A stretch of DNA of 64,000 nt, from contig NZ_JANYGQ010000036.1 in NCBI RefSeq assembly GCF_025359345.1, positions 62,001 to 126,000 of the forward strand. The letters are read 5' to 3'. The DNA comes from Mucilaginibacter sp. (GTDB taxonomy: Bacteria > Bacteroidota > Bacteroidia > Sphingobacteriales > Sphingobacteriaceae). Positions 27,328 through 35,475 of the stretch are shown in pieces (positions within the stretch are counted from its first letter, which is position 1; each line of letters begins with the position of its first letter). Both the position numbers and the translations under genes were made by a program. Below the pieces are notes generated by a model. That model was given only the letters and a program-made list of their open reading frames with translations, was not told the origin of the DNA and did no database searches.

Positions 27328-28653
27328 ATGCAGCGGAATGTATTTAAAATAATAACGCTTGGTTTCTGCCTTTTAATGTGTTTTGGCTATAGCTGTGCTG
27401 ATAAAATACGTAAACGACCAATAAAAAGGCAGTTTGCGCATACCCCGGGAACAAGCGGCCATTTTACCGGCTTTGCATTGTACGACCTGGACAATAAGAA
27501 GATGGTGTATGAGCTTAACAGCGATAAATATTTTAACCCGGCATCAAACACCAAGCTGTTTACCTTTTATACCTGTTTGAAGATGCTGGGTGATTCGGTT
27601 CCCGCACTCAAATATATTACCAAAGGCGACTCGCTGATTTTTTGGGGTACAGGCGACCCTTCATTTTTGCATAGCGATTTAAAGGGGGTAAAGGGGTTTG
27701 ATTTTTTAAAGAACAGCGGCAAAAAACTATTCTTTTCGCCCGGTAATTATACCGGTCAGTTTTTTGGACCGGGCTGGGCCTGGGATGATTATAACGACTA
27801 TTACCAAGCCGAAATAAACGAGCTGCCGGTTGAAGATAATGTGGCCCTTATTTATGCCGATAAAAACGATTCGCTGCAAATAAAACCGGCTTACCTGAAG
27901 CGGTATTTAAAATGCGATACACTTTATCGCCCCGCAAAATTCACGGTAAAACGCGACCTTTTAAGCAACACATTTGTGTATCCTTTTATGGCTTTGCCCA
28001 AAAACTTTAAGCAGGAAATCCCCTGGAAAGTAAGTGCCGAACTTACTGTGGAACTATTACAGGACACGCTTAAGCAACCCGTTACTGTGGTACATATGCC
28101 CATCCCCGCAAATGTAAAAACTATTTACGATGCCAATGCCGATTCAGTTTACAGGCGCATGCTGCAGCCAAGCGACAATTTTATTGCCGAGCAGTTGCTG
28201 CTGGTTTGCTCGTCGGCAAAATTCCAGGCACTTAATACCGATTCAGTAATTAATTATTCGAAAGCGACTTTTTTAGATGATTTGCCCGATGCGCCGCAAT
28301 GGGTTGACGGCTCGGGTTTGTCGCGTTATAACCTGTTTACGCCACGCAGTATTGTGGCCCTTTTATGTAAGATCCTTGAAGAGAAGAAAAACGACGACCT
28401 TGTGCATAGTCTCTTCCCTGCAGGTGGCTCAACAGGCAGCATCCGTAAGATTTACAAAACCGAAAACGGGCAACCTTTTGTTTGGGCCAAAACCGGCTCA
28501 TTTTCCAATAATTATAACCAAAGCGGTTACCTCGTTACTAAAAAAGGGAAGAGGTTGGCATTTGCGTTCATGAACAACAATTTCACCCGCACTGTTACCG
28601 AAATAAGGGACGAAATAGTAAGGATAATTACATTTATACACGATGAGTATTAG
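27328..28653 (+). CDS. dacB: D-alanyl-D-alanine carboxypeptidase/endopeptidase (PBP4, S13)
   Basis: 441 aa. N-terminal signal with a Cys at the lipobox-like CFGYSC. Penicillin-binding motifs: SNTK (Ser about 73, Lys 76), SDN near 281 and KTG near 388, in the spacing of family S13. It trims peptidoglycan stem peptides and cleaves crosslinks in the periplasm. The stop codon TAG borders the left arm of an inverted repeat; the convergent BrkB gene ends in the right arm. The nearby VanX-like and alanine dehydrogenase genes make a D-Ala release and use theme plausible. Confidence 0.93.
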   Translation: MQRNVFKIITLGFCLLMCFGYSCADKIRKRPIKRQFAHTPGTSGHFTGFALYDLDNKKMVYELNSDKYFNPASNTKLFTFYTCLKMLGDSVPALKYITKGDSLIFWGTGDPSFLHSDLKGVKGFDFLKNSGKKLFFSPGNYTGQFFGPGWAWDDYNDYYQAEINELPVEDNVALIYADKNDSLQIKPAYLKRYLKCDTLYRPAKFTVKRDLLSNTFVYPFMALPKNFKQEIPWKVSAELTVELLQDTLKQPVTVVHMPIPANVKTIYDANADSVYRRMLQPSDNFIAEQLLLVCSSAKFQALNTDSVINYSKATFLDDLPDAPQWVDGSGLSRYNLFTPRSIVALLCKILEEKKNDDLVHSLFPAGGSTGSIRKIYKTENGQPFVWAKTGSFSNNYNQSGYLVTKKGKRLAFAFMNNNFTRTVTEIRDEIVRIITFIHDEY

Positions 28654-28759
28654 TTCATAGTTGATGGTTCATAGTTCATAGCAGCTGCGCCTGGTAATTT
28701 GAAAGGTAAGGGCCTCTGTCGCTTTTCCGGCCATGAACTATGAACCATCAACTATGAAC
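28653..28759. repeat. Intergenic inverted repeat built from GTTCATAG-like units (element A)
   Basis: 27-nt perfect inverted arms at 28653-28679 and 28733-28759 around a 53-nt core. Each arm contains several tandem variants of GTTCATAG (GTTCATAGTTGATGGTTCAT...). The left arm starts in the stop codon of dacB and the right arm contains the stop codon of the convergent BrkB gene, so the element fills the whole gap. It could fold into a long hairpin in RNA from both directions. A relative lies at 38803-38916. Confidence 0.9.
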
Positions 28760-29756
28760 CCTCCTTCTTCTCCGGTTTCAACGTCCCTTTAAGCTGGGGG
28801 TTTTGGGCCGGCAGAGTGGCTACTTCTTTTAGTACCTCAGTTTGTTGCACACTTACGGCGTAGTCTGCGGGTTCAATATGGCTGCCAATGGCTTCGGCAT
28901 AAACCTGGGTAAACTCGGCGCCTATATACAAAATTGCCGCGGTGTAATATATCCAGACAAGGATAATCAAAATGGATCCTGCAGCCCCGTAAGCAGAACT
29001 TTTTGCGTAATACTGTATATATAAGGTGATAAGCGATTGCCCTACCATAAACAGGATTGCTGTAAAAAAAGCCCCCGAACGCACATCCCTCCACTTGATT
29101 TTTACGTCGGGTAAAAATTTGAATATTATACCAAACAGCACCGAAATAATTATTAGCGTAATACCAAGATTAACCAGGTTTAAAAGCACTGTGGTTAATG
29201 CCGGTAAAAAATGAGTGATCCATTGGCTTACCGCGTTCATTACAACACTTATCACCAACGACACCAGCATTAAGAACCCGAGACTGATAATCAGTGAAAA
29301 AGAAATAAACCGGTTTTGAATAAGTTTAAGCCAACCCTTTTTGGGTTTTGCCTTAACCCGCCATATGATGTTTAGCGAATCCTGTATCTCGATAAAAATA
29401 CTGCTGGCGCCAACAAGTAAGGTTATTATTCCGATAGTTACTGCCGTATTTGATTTGCCGGACAGCTGTAGTTTTGCTAATACATCCTGTATTTGCAGCG
29501 CCGCGTCCTTGCCAACGTAATGTGCGATTTGCGGGTACAATTTGTTTGATGCGGCATCCTGCCCCCAAACCACGCCCGCTATCGAAATAATAAGGATTAG
29601 CAGCGGGGCTATTGAAAAAATGGTATAGTAGGCTAATGACGCGCTTAATTTAAGGCCGTTATCACTGATAAACCCCATAAAGGTAGCCGCCAGTATTTTC
29701 CAGAGCTCTTTTACATACGCTATGCTGAAAACTTTCATGCCTGCTTTAAATGCCAT
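28752..29756 (-). CDS. yihY: YihY/BrkB family membrane protein
   Basis: 334 aa with about six transmembrane helices (first around LSASLAYYTIFSIAPLLILIIS, then IGIITLLVGASSIFIEIQ and others), the layout of the YihY/virulence factor BrkB family once misnamed RNase BN. Function is unclear; it is an inner-membrane protein. The cytoplasmic tail after about 290 is hydrophilic. The last two residues and the TAG stop are encoded by the right arm of element A. Confidence 0.92.
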   Translation of the reverse strand: MAFKAGMKVFSIAYVKELWKILAATFMGFISDNGLKLSASLAYYTIFSIAPLLILIISIAGVVWGQDAASNKLYPQIAHYVGKDAALQIQDVLAKLQLSGKSNTAVTIGIITLLVGASSIFIEIQDSLNIIWRVKAKPKKGWLKLIQNRFISFSLIISLGFLMLVSLVISVVMNAVSQWITHFLPALTTVLLNLVNLGITLIIISVLFGIIFKFLPDVKIKWRDVRSGAFFTAILFMVGQSLITLYIQYYAKSSAYGAAGSILIILVWIYYTAAILYIGAEFTQVYAEAIGSHIEPADYAVSVQQTEVLKEVATLPAQNPQLKGTLKPEKKEGS

Positions 29757-29848
29757 TGTGAATTAAATTCTGTTCCTGTTTATTAACTATTATATACTGA
29801 ATATTTAATAGCCAAAAATGTTTGCCCCGAAATTTTAAATCGTCATTA

Positions 29849-30529
29849 TTAAATTGTTGCGAAGGGGATATCAAGCAGCGGATATTTTGCCCATCCGATA
29901 AAATCATAGTGCCACCATTCCGTGGCAATCACCTTAAACCCGTGGGCCTGCATAACGCCCTTTAGCAACTCGCGGTTGGCTATTTGCAGCGGGGTTAAAT
30001 CGGTGTAATTAGCTGCAGCTTTGCGGCTAAAGCTATCAAAACCAGTTGGCATATCTAACTCTTTTCCCGTTTTTAAGTCGATCACGCTAAGGTCGATAGC
30101 GCAGCCCCGGTTGTGTTTTGAACCTTTACGCGGGTCGGCGACAAAATTGGTATCCGCGGCTATCTCATAAAATTTTTCGGTTATTGAGTAGGGGCGGTAA
30201 CCATCGTATATTTTAAGACCGAGGCCTTTTGCTTTCAATTCGTCCTGCACATCCTTTAACGCCAATACTACCGGCAGCCTGGCAAAAGCCCGTGCCTGCG
30301 GGTACATGCGATGGTGGGTAAAGTTATTGGTGGTTGCGTACCGTATATCAAGCGCAATGCCCGGGATATATTTTTTTATTTCAACCAGCCGGGTTTCCGG
30401 ATTCCGTTTAATATCGGCCGCGTATTTGGTTGGGCCCATTACTTTCGAGCTGTCGATATATTTATAATGCTGACCGAATGCGCTGCTCATGATTAATGTG
30501 AAAATTGCGGACAAAATAATATTTTTCAT
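29849..30529 (-). CDS. vanX: D-Ala-D-Ala dipeptidase (VanX/DdpX-like, M15)
   Basis: About 226 aa from the ATG at 30529, which gives a signal peptide (LSAIFTLIMSSAFGQ); the longer frame reads through the ald gene end. Active-site motifs: GSKHNRGCAIDLS (SxHxxGxAxD zinc ligands) and EWWHYDF (catalytic Glu and His). It hydrolyses D-Ala-D-Ala, here probably in the periplasm. Starts 2 nt after the alanine dehydrogenase stop, a tight operon. In chromosomal settings it is more likely to serve wall-dipeptide recycling than vancomycin resistance, since no vanH or vanA is present. Confidence 0.92.
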   Translation of the reverse strand: MKNIILSAIFTLIMSSAFGQHYKYIDSSKVMGPTKYAADIKRNPETRLVEIKKYIPGIALDIRYATTNNFTHHRMYPQARAFARLPVVLALKDVQDELKAKGLGLKIYDGYRPYSITEKFYEIAADTNFVADPRKGSKHNRGCAIDLSVIDLKTGKELDMPTGFDSFSRKAAANYTDLTPLQIANRELLKGVMQAHGFKVIATEWWHYDFIGWAKYPLLDIPFATI

Positions 30530-30531
30530 AT

Positions 30532-31758
30532 CTAGCGGTGTGAAACAATCAGCAAGTCGAGGTCTTTGCAGGGAATTGAAAAACGCTCGCCGATATGTTT
30601 GTTGGTAAGCTGGCCTTTGTATATATAAACCGCATCGCGCATACCCGATTTTGCCCATATTAAATCTTTTAAACTGCCATGCTCACCTATATCAAGCAGT
30701 ATGGGTGCGAAAATATTGGTAAGGGCATAAGTAGCAGTGCGTGCAACCCGCGACGCGATGTTTGGCACGCAATAATGTATAACATCATGCTTGCGAAAAA
30801 CCGGGTGGGTGTGGTTGGTTACCTCTGATGTTTCAAAACAACCGCCCTGGTCAATACTTACATCAATAATCACCGAGTTTGGTTTCATGCGGCTAACTGT
30901 AGCTTCCGATACAATGCATGGGCTGCGGCCGTCTTCGGCGCGCATGGCGCCTATGGCAACATCGCAAGTGGTAACAGCTTTTTGTAAAACAATTGGTTGT
31001 ACAACTGATGTGAATACTCGCGTACCAATATTGTTTTGCAAGCGGCGCAATTTGTAAATGGACGGGTCGAAAACTTTCACCTCAGCACCGAGCGCAATAG
31101 CCGTTCGCGCAGCATATTCGCCAACCGTTCCGGCACCTAATATCACAATCTCTGTTGGTGGAACACCGGTGATGCCGCCGAGCATTAATCCCTTGCCATC
31201 AAAAACATTGCTCAGGTATTCGCCGGCAATTAGTATAGATGTGGCACCAACAATTTCGCTCATTGCCCGCACCACGCTTAACGAGCCGCCCTCGTCGCGC
31301 AGGTGCTCAAAACAAAGCGCCGTTATTTTTTTGTTGATTAACGCATTTACAGTTTCAGCTTTAAGGGTTGACATTTGCAAGGCTGATATAAGCGTTTGGC
31401 CGGGCTTCATCAATTCGATTTCGGCCAGTGTTGGCGGGGCAATTTTTATAATGAGGTCGGCTTCGTATACTTTTTTAGTATCGTAAACAATATGGGTGCC
31501 TTGCTCACTGTAGTCCTTATCCGAAAAATTGGCGGCCTGTCCGGCATTGCTTTCCAGCATTACCTCGTGACCATTATTTATCAGCAAAGCCACAGATAAT
31601 GGAGTAAGCGGGATCCTGTTTTCCTGGAAAGAAACCTCTTTTGGTATACCTATATAAAGTTTGTTTTTTTTGTTTTTAACCTCCAGCATCGATTCCTGGG
31701 GTTGCATCAACGCTTGTTTGGCAAGGTCCGAAAATCCACTATATTTCCCTAAGCTCAT
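30532..31758 (-). CDS. ald: Alanine dehydrogenase
   Basis: 408 aa. NAD-dependent oxidative deamination of L-alanine to pyruvate and ammonia. The N-terminal domain begins after about 30 residues (IGIPKEVSFQENRIPLTP), with the Rossmann motif VILGAGTVGEYAARTA near 205-220 and CIVSEATVSRMK following. N-terminal extension of about 25 residues compared with the 370-aa enzymes is common in Bacteroidota. Followed by the VanX-like gene 2 nt away, which suggests coupled use of alanine released from peptidoglycan; a racemase would be needed for the D-form. Confidence 0.94.
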   Translation of the reverse strand: MSLGKYSGFSDLAKQALMQPQESMLEVKNKKNKLYIGIPKEVSFQENRIPLTPLSVALLINNGHEVMLESNAGQAANFSDKDYSEQGTHIVYDTKKVYEADLIIKIAPPTLAEIELMKPGQTLISALQMSTLKAETVNALINKKITALCFEHLRDEGGSLSVVRAMSEIVGATSILIAGEYLSNVFDGKGLMLGGITGVPPTEIVILGAGTVGEYAARTAIALGAEVKVFDPSIYKLRRLQNNIGTRVFTSVVQPIVLQKAVTTCDVAIGAMRAEDGRSPCIVSEATVSRMKPNSVIIDVSIDQGGCFETSEVTNHTHPVFRKHDVIHYCVPNIASRVARTATYALTNIFAPILLDIGEHGSLKDLIWAKSGMRDAVYIYKGQLTNKHIGERFSIPCKDLDLLIVSHR

Positions 31759-31811
31759 TGTGTATTATTTTCTGGCTGATGAAGTTAAGCAAAAATCGCT
31801 TTAAGTGTAAA

Positions 31812-32228
31812 TTAAATTTGCTCAATAGTTACCTGCCGCGAATTGTCGGCCTGTACATTTATGGTAACCCGGTTATAATGCACCGGCAATAGATCGGGTA
31901 TTTTTTCGGGCCACTCAATAAAACAGTACGCATCCGAGTAAAAATACTCCTCATAGCCCATATCCAGCGCCTCAGTTTGATTTTTAAGGCGATAGAAATC
32001 AAAATGGTAAATTTTATTTTTCGTGCCGATGTATTCGTTCACAATTGAGAATGTGGGACTGGTAACCGCTTCGGTAGTTCCTAAACATTCACATAGCGAT
32101 TTAATCAGCGTGGTTTTGCCAGCACCCATATCGCCATAAAAAAGAAAAATACGGGAGTTGGTTGCAAATGAAATTATTTCGGATGCAATGGCGGGGAGTT
32201 GAGCAGGGGAAGTGGCGGTTAGATGCAT
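31812..32228 (-). CDS. tsaE: tRNA threonylcarbamoyladenosine biosynthesis ATPase TsaE
   Basis: 138 aa. P-loop GDMGAGKTTLIK at about 33-44, the TSPTFSIVNEY switch and HFDFYRL, CFIEWPEKI motifs of TsaE. It activates the TsaB-TsaD complex for t6A37 modification of ANN-decoding tRNAs in the cytoplasm. Sits between porX and ald, an arrangement I recall as conserved in Bacteroidota. Confidence 0.96.
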   Translation of the reverse strand: MHLTATSPAQLPAIASEIISFATNSRIFLFYGDMGAGKTTLIKSLCECLGTTEAVTSPTFSIVNEYIGTKNKIYHFDFYRLKNQTEALDMGYEEYFYSDAYCFIEWPEKIPDLLPVHYNRVTINVQADNSRQVTIEQI

Positions 32229-32312
32229 AAAATATTACTAACTTTTCATCTGAACCACGACATGTGATCCAGATAAAAAGCAATGGCAAATAGATGCCAA
32301 ATTTAATAAATT

Positions 32313-33866
32313 TTACTTAGGCCCGTACACGGCAATCGGTATCAGCATCTCCTCTAACGAAATACCCCCATGCTGGAATGTCTCGTTATAAAAGTTAACA
32401 AAGTGATTGTAATTGTTTGGGTAAACGAAGTAGCTGTCTTCCTTGGCAAATACAAAGCTGCTGCTTACATGTAGTTTGGGTAGCATGGCATCGTGCGGAT
32501 TACGCACATGGAATACTTCTTTTGGGTTAAAATTTAAATTTTTACCCTGTTTGTAACGCAGGTTAGTATTGGTATTCCTGTCGCCGACAATTTTACTGGG
32601 GTTACGTACCCTTATGGTGCCATGGTCGGTTGTGATAACTACCCGTACTTGTTTCGACGCCAAAAACTTCAGTAAATCAAATAACGGTGAATGCTCAAAC
32701 CACGACAGCGTTAATGAGCGGTAGGCGGCATCGTCGCTGGCCAGCTCGCGTATCATTTGCATATCGGTACGGGCGTGGCTCAGCATATCAACAAAGTTGT
32801 AAACGACCACATTTAGCTCGTTTTGCATCAGGTTGCTTACCGATTCGTTAAGCGCACGACCCTCGTCAATATTTAATATTTTATGATAGGAGTGTTTTAC
32901 GTCCCTTCGCAGAACGCGTTTTATCTGGTCGGTAATGAAATCGCCCTCATACAGGTTTTTGCCACCCTCATCCTCGTCGTTCTGCCACATTTCCGGATAA
33001 CGTTTTTCCATATCCAAAGGCATCAAACCCGAGAATATAGAGTTACGTGCGTATTGGGTAGCTGTTGGTAAAATGCTGTAATAGGCATCTTCCTCTTCCA
33101 GCCTGAAGTATTCGGTTAAAATTGGGTTGATGATTTTAAACTGGTCGTACCGTAAATTATCAATCAGGATAAAAAACACCGGGCCTTTTCCATCCAGCAA
33201 AGGGAAAACCTTCTTTTTAAATAATTGCGATGAATTGGTTGGGGCATTTTCCGGCTCTTTAAGCCAGCGCACATAATTACGTTCAACAAACTTACAGAAC
33301 TGTACATTCGCCTCAGCTTTTTGCAGGGTCAGTATTTCATGCATACCGGCGTCCTCCAGTTTCTCGAGGCTAAGCTCCCAGAATATTAATTTTTTGTATA
33401 CATCAATCCACTCCTGGTAGCTCAGGTTTTCGTTGAGCGTCATGCCGAGGTTGCGGAAATCCTGCTGATAGGCCATGGTGGTTTTTTCGGTAACCAGGCG
33501 CTTGTTTTCAGTAAGTTTTTTTATGGTTAGCTGTATTTGTTTCGGGTTTACCGGCTTAATAAGGTAATCGTCTATTTTTGAGCCTATGGCATCCTCCATC
33601 AAATACTCTTCCTCGTTTTTGGTAATCAAAACAATAGGTACATCGTTATTGATGTTTTTTATCTGCGACAGCGTTTCCAGCCCCGTTAACCCAGGCATAT
33701 TTTCATCCAAAAAAACCAAATCGAAATGGTTATTTTTGAAAGCCTCAACAGCATCGTTGCCATTGGTTACCGTTGTAAGTTTGTAGCCTTTTTCGGTTAA
33801 AAACAATACATGGGGTTTTAAAAGGTCAATTTCGTCATCGGCCCATAATATGGTGGTATCCTGCAT
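32313..33866 (-). CDS. porX: PorX-type response regulator with PglZ domain
   Basis: 517 aa. Receiver domain 1-120 (D10, D11, phospho-acceptor D54 in VFLDENMPG, K104), a helical linker, then a PglZ/alkaline-phosphatase-fold domain from about 205: FFILIDNLRYDQ, ATQYARNSIFSG (nucleophile Thr), YNFVDMLSHARTD, ITTDHGTIRVRNP and HGGISLEEM, the metal ligand set. In known PorX proteins this enzyme and its kinase PorY control type IX secretion. Single gene with a 244-nt upstream region that carries three direct repeats. Role in secretion here is by homology. Confidence 0.93.
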   Translation of the reverse strand: MQDTTILWADDEIDLLKPHVLFLTEKGYKLTTVTNGNDAVEAFKNNHFDLVFLDENMPGLTGLETLSQIKNINNDVPIVLITKNEEEYLMEDAIGSKIDDYLIKPVNPKQIQLTIKKLTENKRLVTEKTTMAYQQDFRNLGMTLNENLSYQEWIDVYKKLIFWELSLEKLEDAGMHEILTLQKAEANVQFCKFVERNYVRWLKEPENAPTNSSQLFKKKVFPLLDGKGPVFFILIDNLRYDQFKIINPILTEYFRLEEEDAYYSILPTATQYARNSIFSGLMPLDMEKRYPEMWQNDEDEGGKNLYEGDFITDQIKRVLRRDVKHSYHKILNIDEGRALNESVSNLMQNELNVVVYNFVDMLSHARTDMQMIRELASDDAAYRSLTLSWFEHSPLFDLLKFLASKQVRVVITTDHGTIRVRNPSKIVGDRNTNTNLRYKQGKNLNFNPKEVFHVRNPHDAMLPKLHVSSSFVFAKEDSYFVYPNNYNHFVNFYNETFQHGGISLEEMLIPIAVYGPK

Positions 33867-33936
33867 GGTATGTATATTTTGACCGGGATTAAAAGATTTT
33901 ACTGATTTAATGGGATTAAGTCAGCTAATCATTGCC

Positions 33937-33986
33937 CAATCGGTGTAATATTTCAATCGGTGAAATCCCCTTGTATTCGGCGAAAT
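33937..33986. promoter_or_regulatory. Three direct repeats upstream of porX
   Basis: CAATCGGTGTAAT (33937-33949), CAATCGGTGAAAT (33954-33966) and TATTCGGCGAAAT (33974-33986), spaced 17 and 20 nt, about 70-120 nt upstream of the porX start. Looks like a tandem binding site for a regulator. The rest of 33867-34110 holds no gene I can support. Confidence 0.4.
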
Positions 33987-34110
33987 CAGAACTTTAATAA
34001 CCGCAAAGCACGGGTTTTGTTATTAATTATTAAAGGTATTAACATAAATTAACAAATAGACGACACTGCTATTACCTTTATTTAACATTTTTGCACAGCT
34101 TATATCCAAA

Positions 34111-35343
34111 TTGAATAAAAAGAAAATAATCAACGACCCGGTTTACGGTTTTATCAGCATTCCAACGGAACTGATATTCGATCTTATTGAACACCCCTAT
34201 TTTCAGCGGCTGCGCTATATTAAGCAGGTGGGGATGACGCATTTGGTTTATCCCGGCGCGCTGCATACCCGTTTTCATCATGCCTTGGGGGCAATGCATT
34301 TAATGAGTATGGCCATTGAAACATTGCGCAATAAGGGCCATGCCATCAGCGATGAAGAAGAGGAAGCGGTTACTATAGCCATATTATTGCATGATATTGG
34401 CCACGGCCCGTTTTCGCACGCGCTGGAAGAAAGCATAGTTGAACAAATTTCGCACGAGGATATTTCAACTCTGATTATGCAAAGGCTTAACCGCCAGTTT
34501 AACGGTCAGCTAAGCATGGCTATCGAAATATTTGAGGATAAATACCCGCGACGCTTTTTGCATCAGCTGGTATCGAGCCAGCTGGATATGGACAGGATGG
34601 ATTACCTTAACCGGGACAGTTTTTTTACCGGCGTGTCCGAAGGCGTTATCAGTTCCGACCGTATCATTAAGATGCTCAACGTTGTTGACGATGCGATTGT
34701 GGTCGAAGAAAAGGGCATTTATTCAATCGAAAAGTTCCTCATCGCACGTCGCCTTATGTACTGGCAGGTTTACCTGCATAAAACAGTGATTGCCGCCGAG
34801 CAGTTGCTGGTAAAAATATTAAAACGCAGCCGCGAACTGGCTCTGCAGGGGGAAGAGGTTTTTACAACACCGGCATTGAGCATGTTTTTAAAGAAACCGG
34901 TAAGCCGTGAGGCATTTATGCGCGAAGATCATTACCTGGAAACTTTCGCCAGTCTTGACGATACTGATATTATGGCAGCTGTAAAAATATGGGCTACGCA
35001 CAAAGATTTTGTATTGTCGAAATTGTGTACCGACCTTGTTCAGCGCGATTTATATAAGGTTGATATCACCAACGAACCGCCTCACGCGGCATTTGTAAGC
35101 AGCTTGATACAAAAAGCTATTAAAAAATACAATATCAGCGAGCACGAAGCATCATACTTCGTTTTTACGGATTCCATCCGCAATAAAGCGTACCGCTCCG
35201 ACGATGGAAATATCTGCATCCTGATGAAGGACGGCTCGATAAAAGATATTACCCAAGCCAGCGATAATTCCAACCTCGAAGCGCTGGCAAAAACGGTGAA
35301 GAAGTATATTGTTTGCTATAAAAAAGAATTGGTGAACGGTTGA
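34111..35343 (+). CDS. HD-domain phosphohydrolase
   Basis: 410 aa. N-terminal IINDPVYGFISIP motif, then the HD domain: HTRFHHALGAMHL (first His pair), ILLHDIGHGPFSHALEE (HD) and a later DMDRMDYLNRDS segment. This is the dGTPase-like HD family (YdhJ-type) of Bacteroidota; substrate unknown. Start is TTG at 34111, directly before the conserved N-terminal block and with no in-frame ATG nearby. It heads the lipid A gene run by position, but a structured intergenic element separates it from lpxD. Confidence 0.9.
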   Translation: MNKKKIINDPVYGFISIPTELIFDLIEHPYFQRLRYIKQVGMTHLVYPGALHTRFHHALGAMHLMSMAIETLRNKGHAISDEEEEAVTIAILLHDIGHGPFSHALEESIVEQISHEDISTLIMQRLNRQFNGQLSMAIEIFEDKYPRRFLHQLVSSQLDMDRMDYLNRDSFFTGVSEGVISSDRIIKMLNVVDDAIVVEEKGIYSIEKFLIARRLMYWQVYLHKTVIAAEQLLVKILKRSRELALQGEEVFTTPALSMFLKKPVSREAFMREDHYLETFASLDDTDIMAAVKIWATHKDFVLSKLCTDLVQRDLYKVDITNEPPHAAFVSSLIQKAIKKYNISEHEASYFVFTDSIRNKAYRSDDGNICILMKDGSIKDITQASDNSNLEALAKTVKKYIVCYKKELVNG

Positions 35344-35439
35344 TTAGGTTAGACTAAGTTGATTAGTTGTAGCTGAAAACCCATCACAATGAGGGTTTTC
35401 AGCCAAATTGAACACCCGCATAATCAACCAAATCAACTA
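35338..35439. repeat. Intergenic inverted element with GTTGATT units (element D)
   Basis: Left arm 35338-35369 has several GTTGATTA-like units and contains the TGA stop of the HD gene; right arm 35421-35439 is the imperfect complement (TAATCAACCAAATCAACTA). Inside lies a perfect 11-bp hairpin, GCTGAAAACCC (35372-35382) and GGGTTTTCAGC (35393-35403), which could act as a terminator although no long U-tract follows. Same arm-core-arm plan as elements A and B, but a different unit sequence. Confidence 0.6.
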
Positions 35440-35440
35440 C

Positions 35441-35471
35441 TTGCTTGCTTGAATATTAACACATAAATTTG
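35441..35471 (+). promoter_or_regulatory. Promoter candidate for lpxD, leaderless
   Basis: TTG (35441-35443), 20-nt spacer, TAAATTTG (35464-35471), which matches TAnnTTTG exactly. The element ends 4 nt before the lpxD ATG, so a transcript starting a few bases downstream would have almost no leader. Confidence 0.4.
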
Positions 35472-35475
35472 CCGG

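Noticed and set aside
29849-30529. Vancomycin-resistance cluster
   Set aside because: Only a VanX-like dipeptidase is present; no vanH, vanA, vanS or vanR and the organism is Gram-negative.
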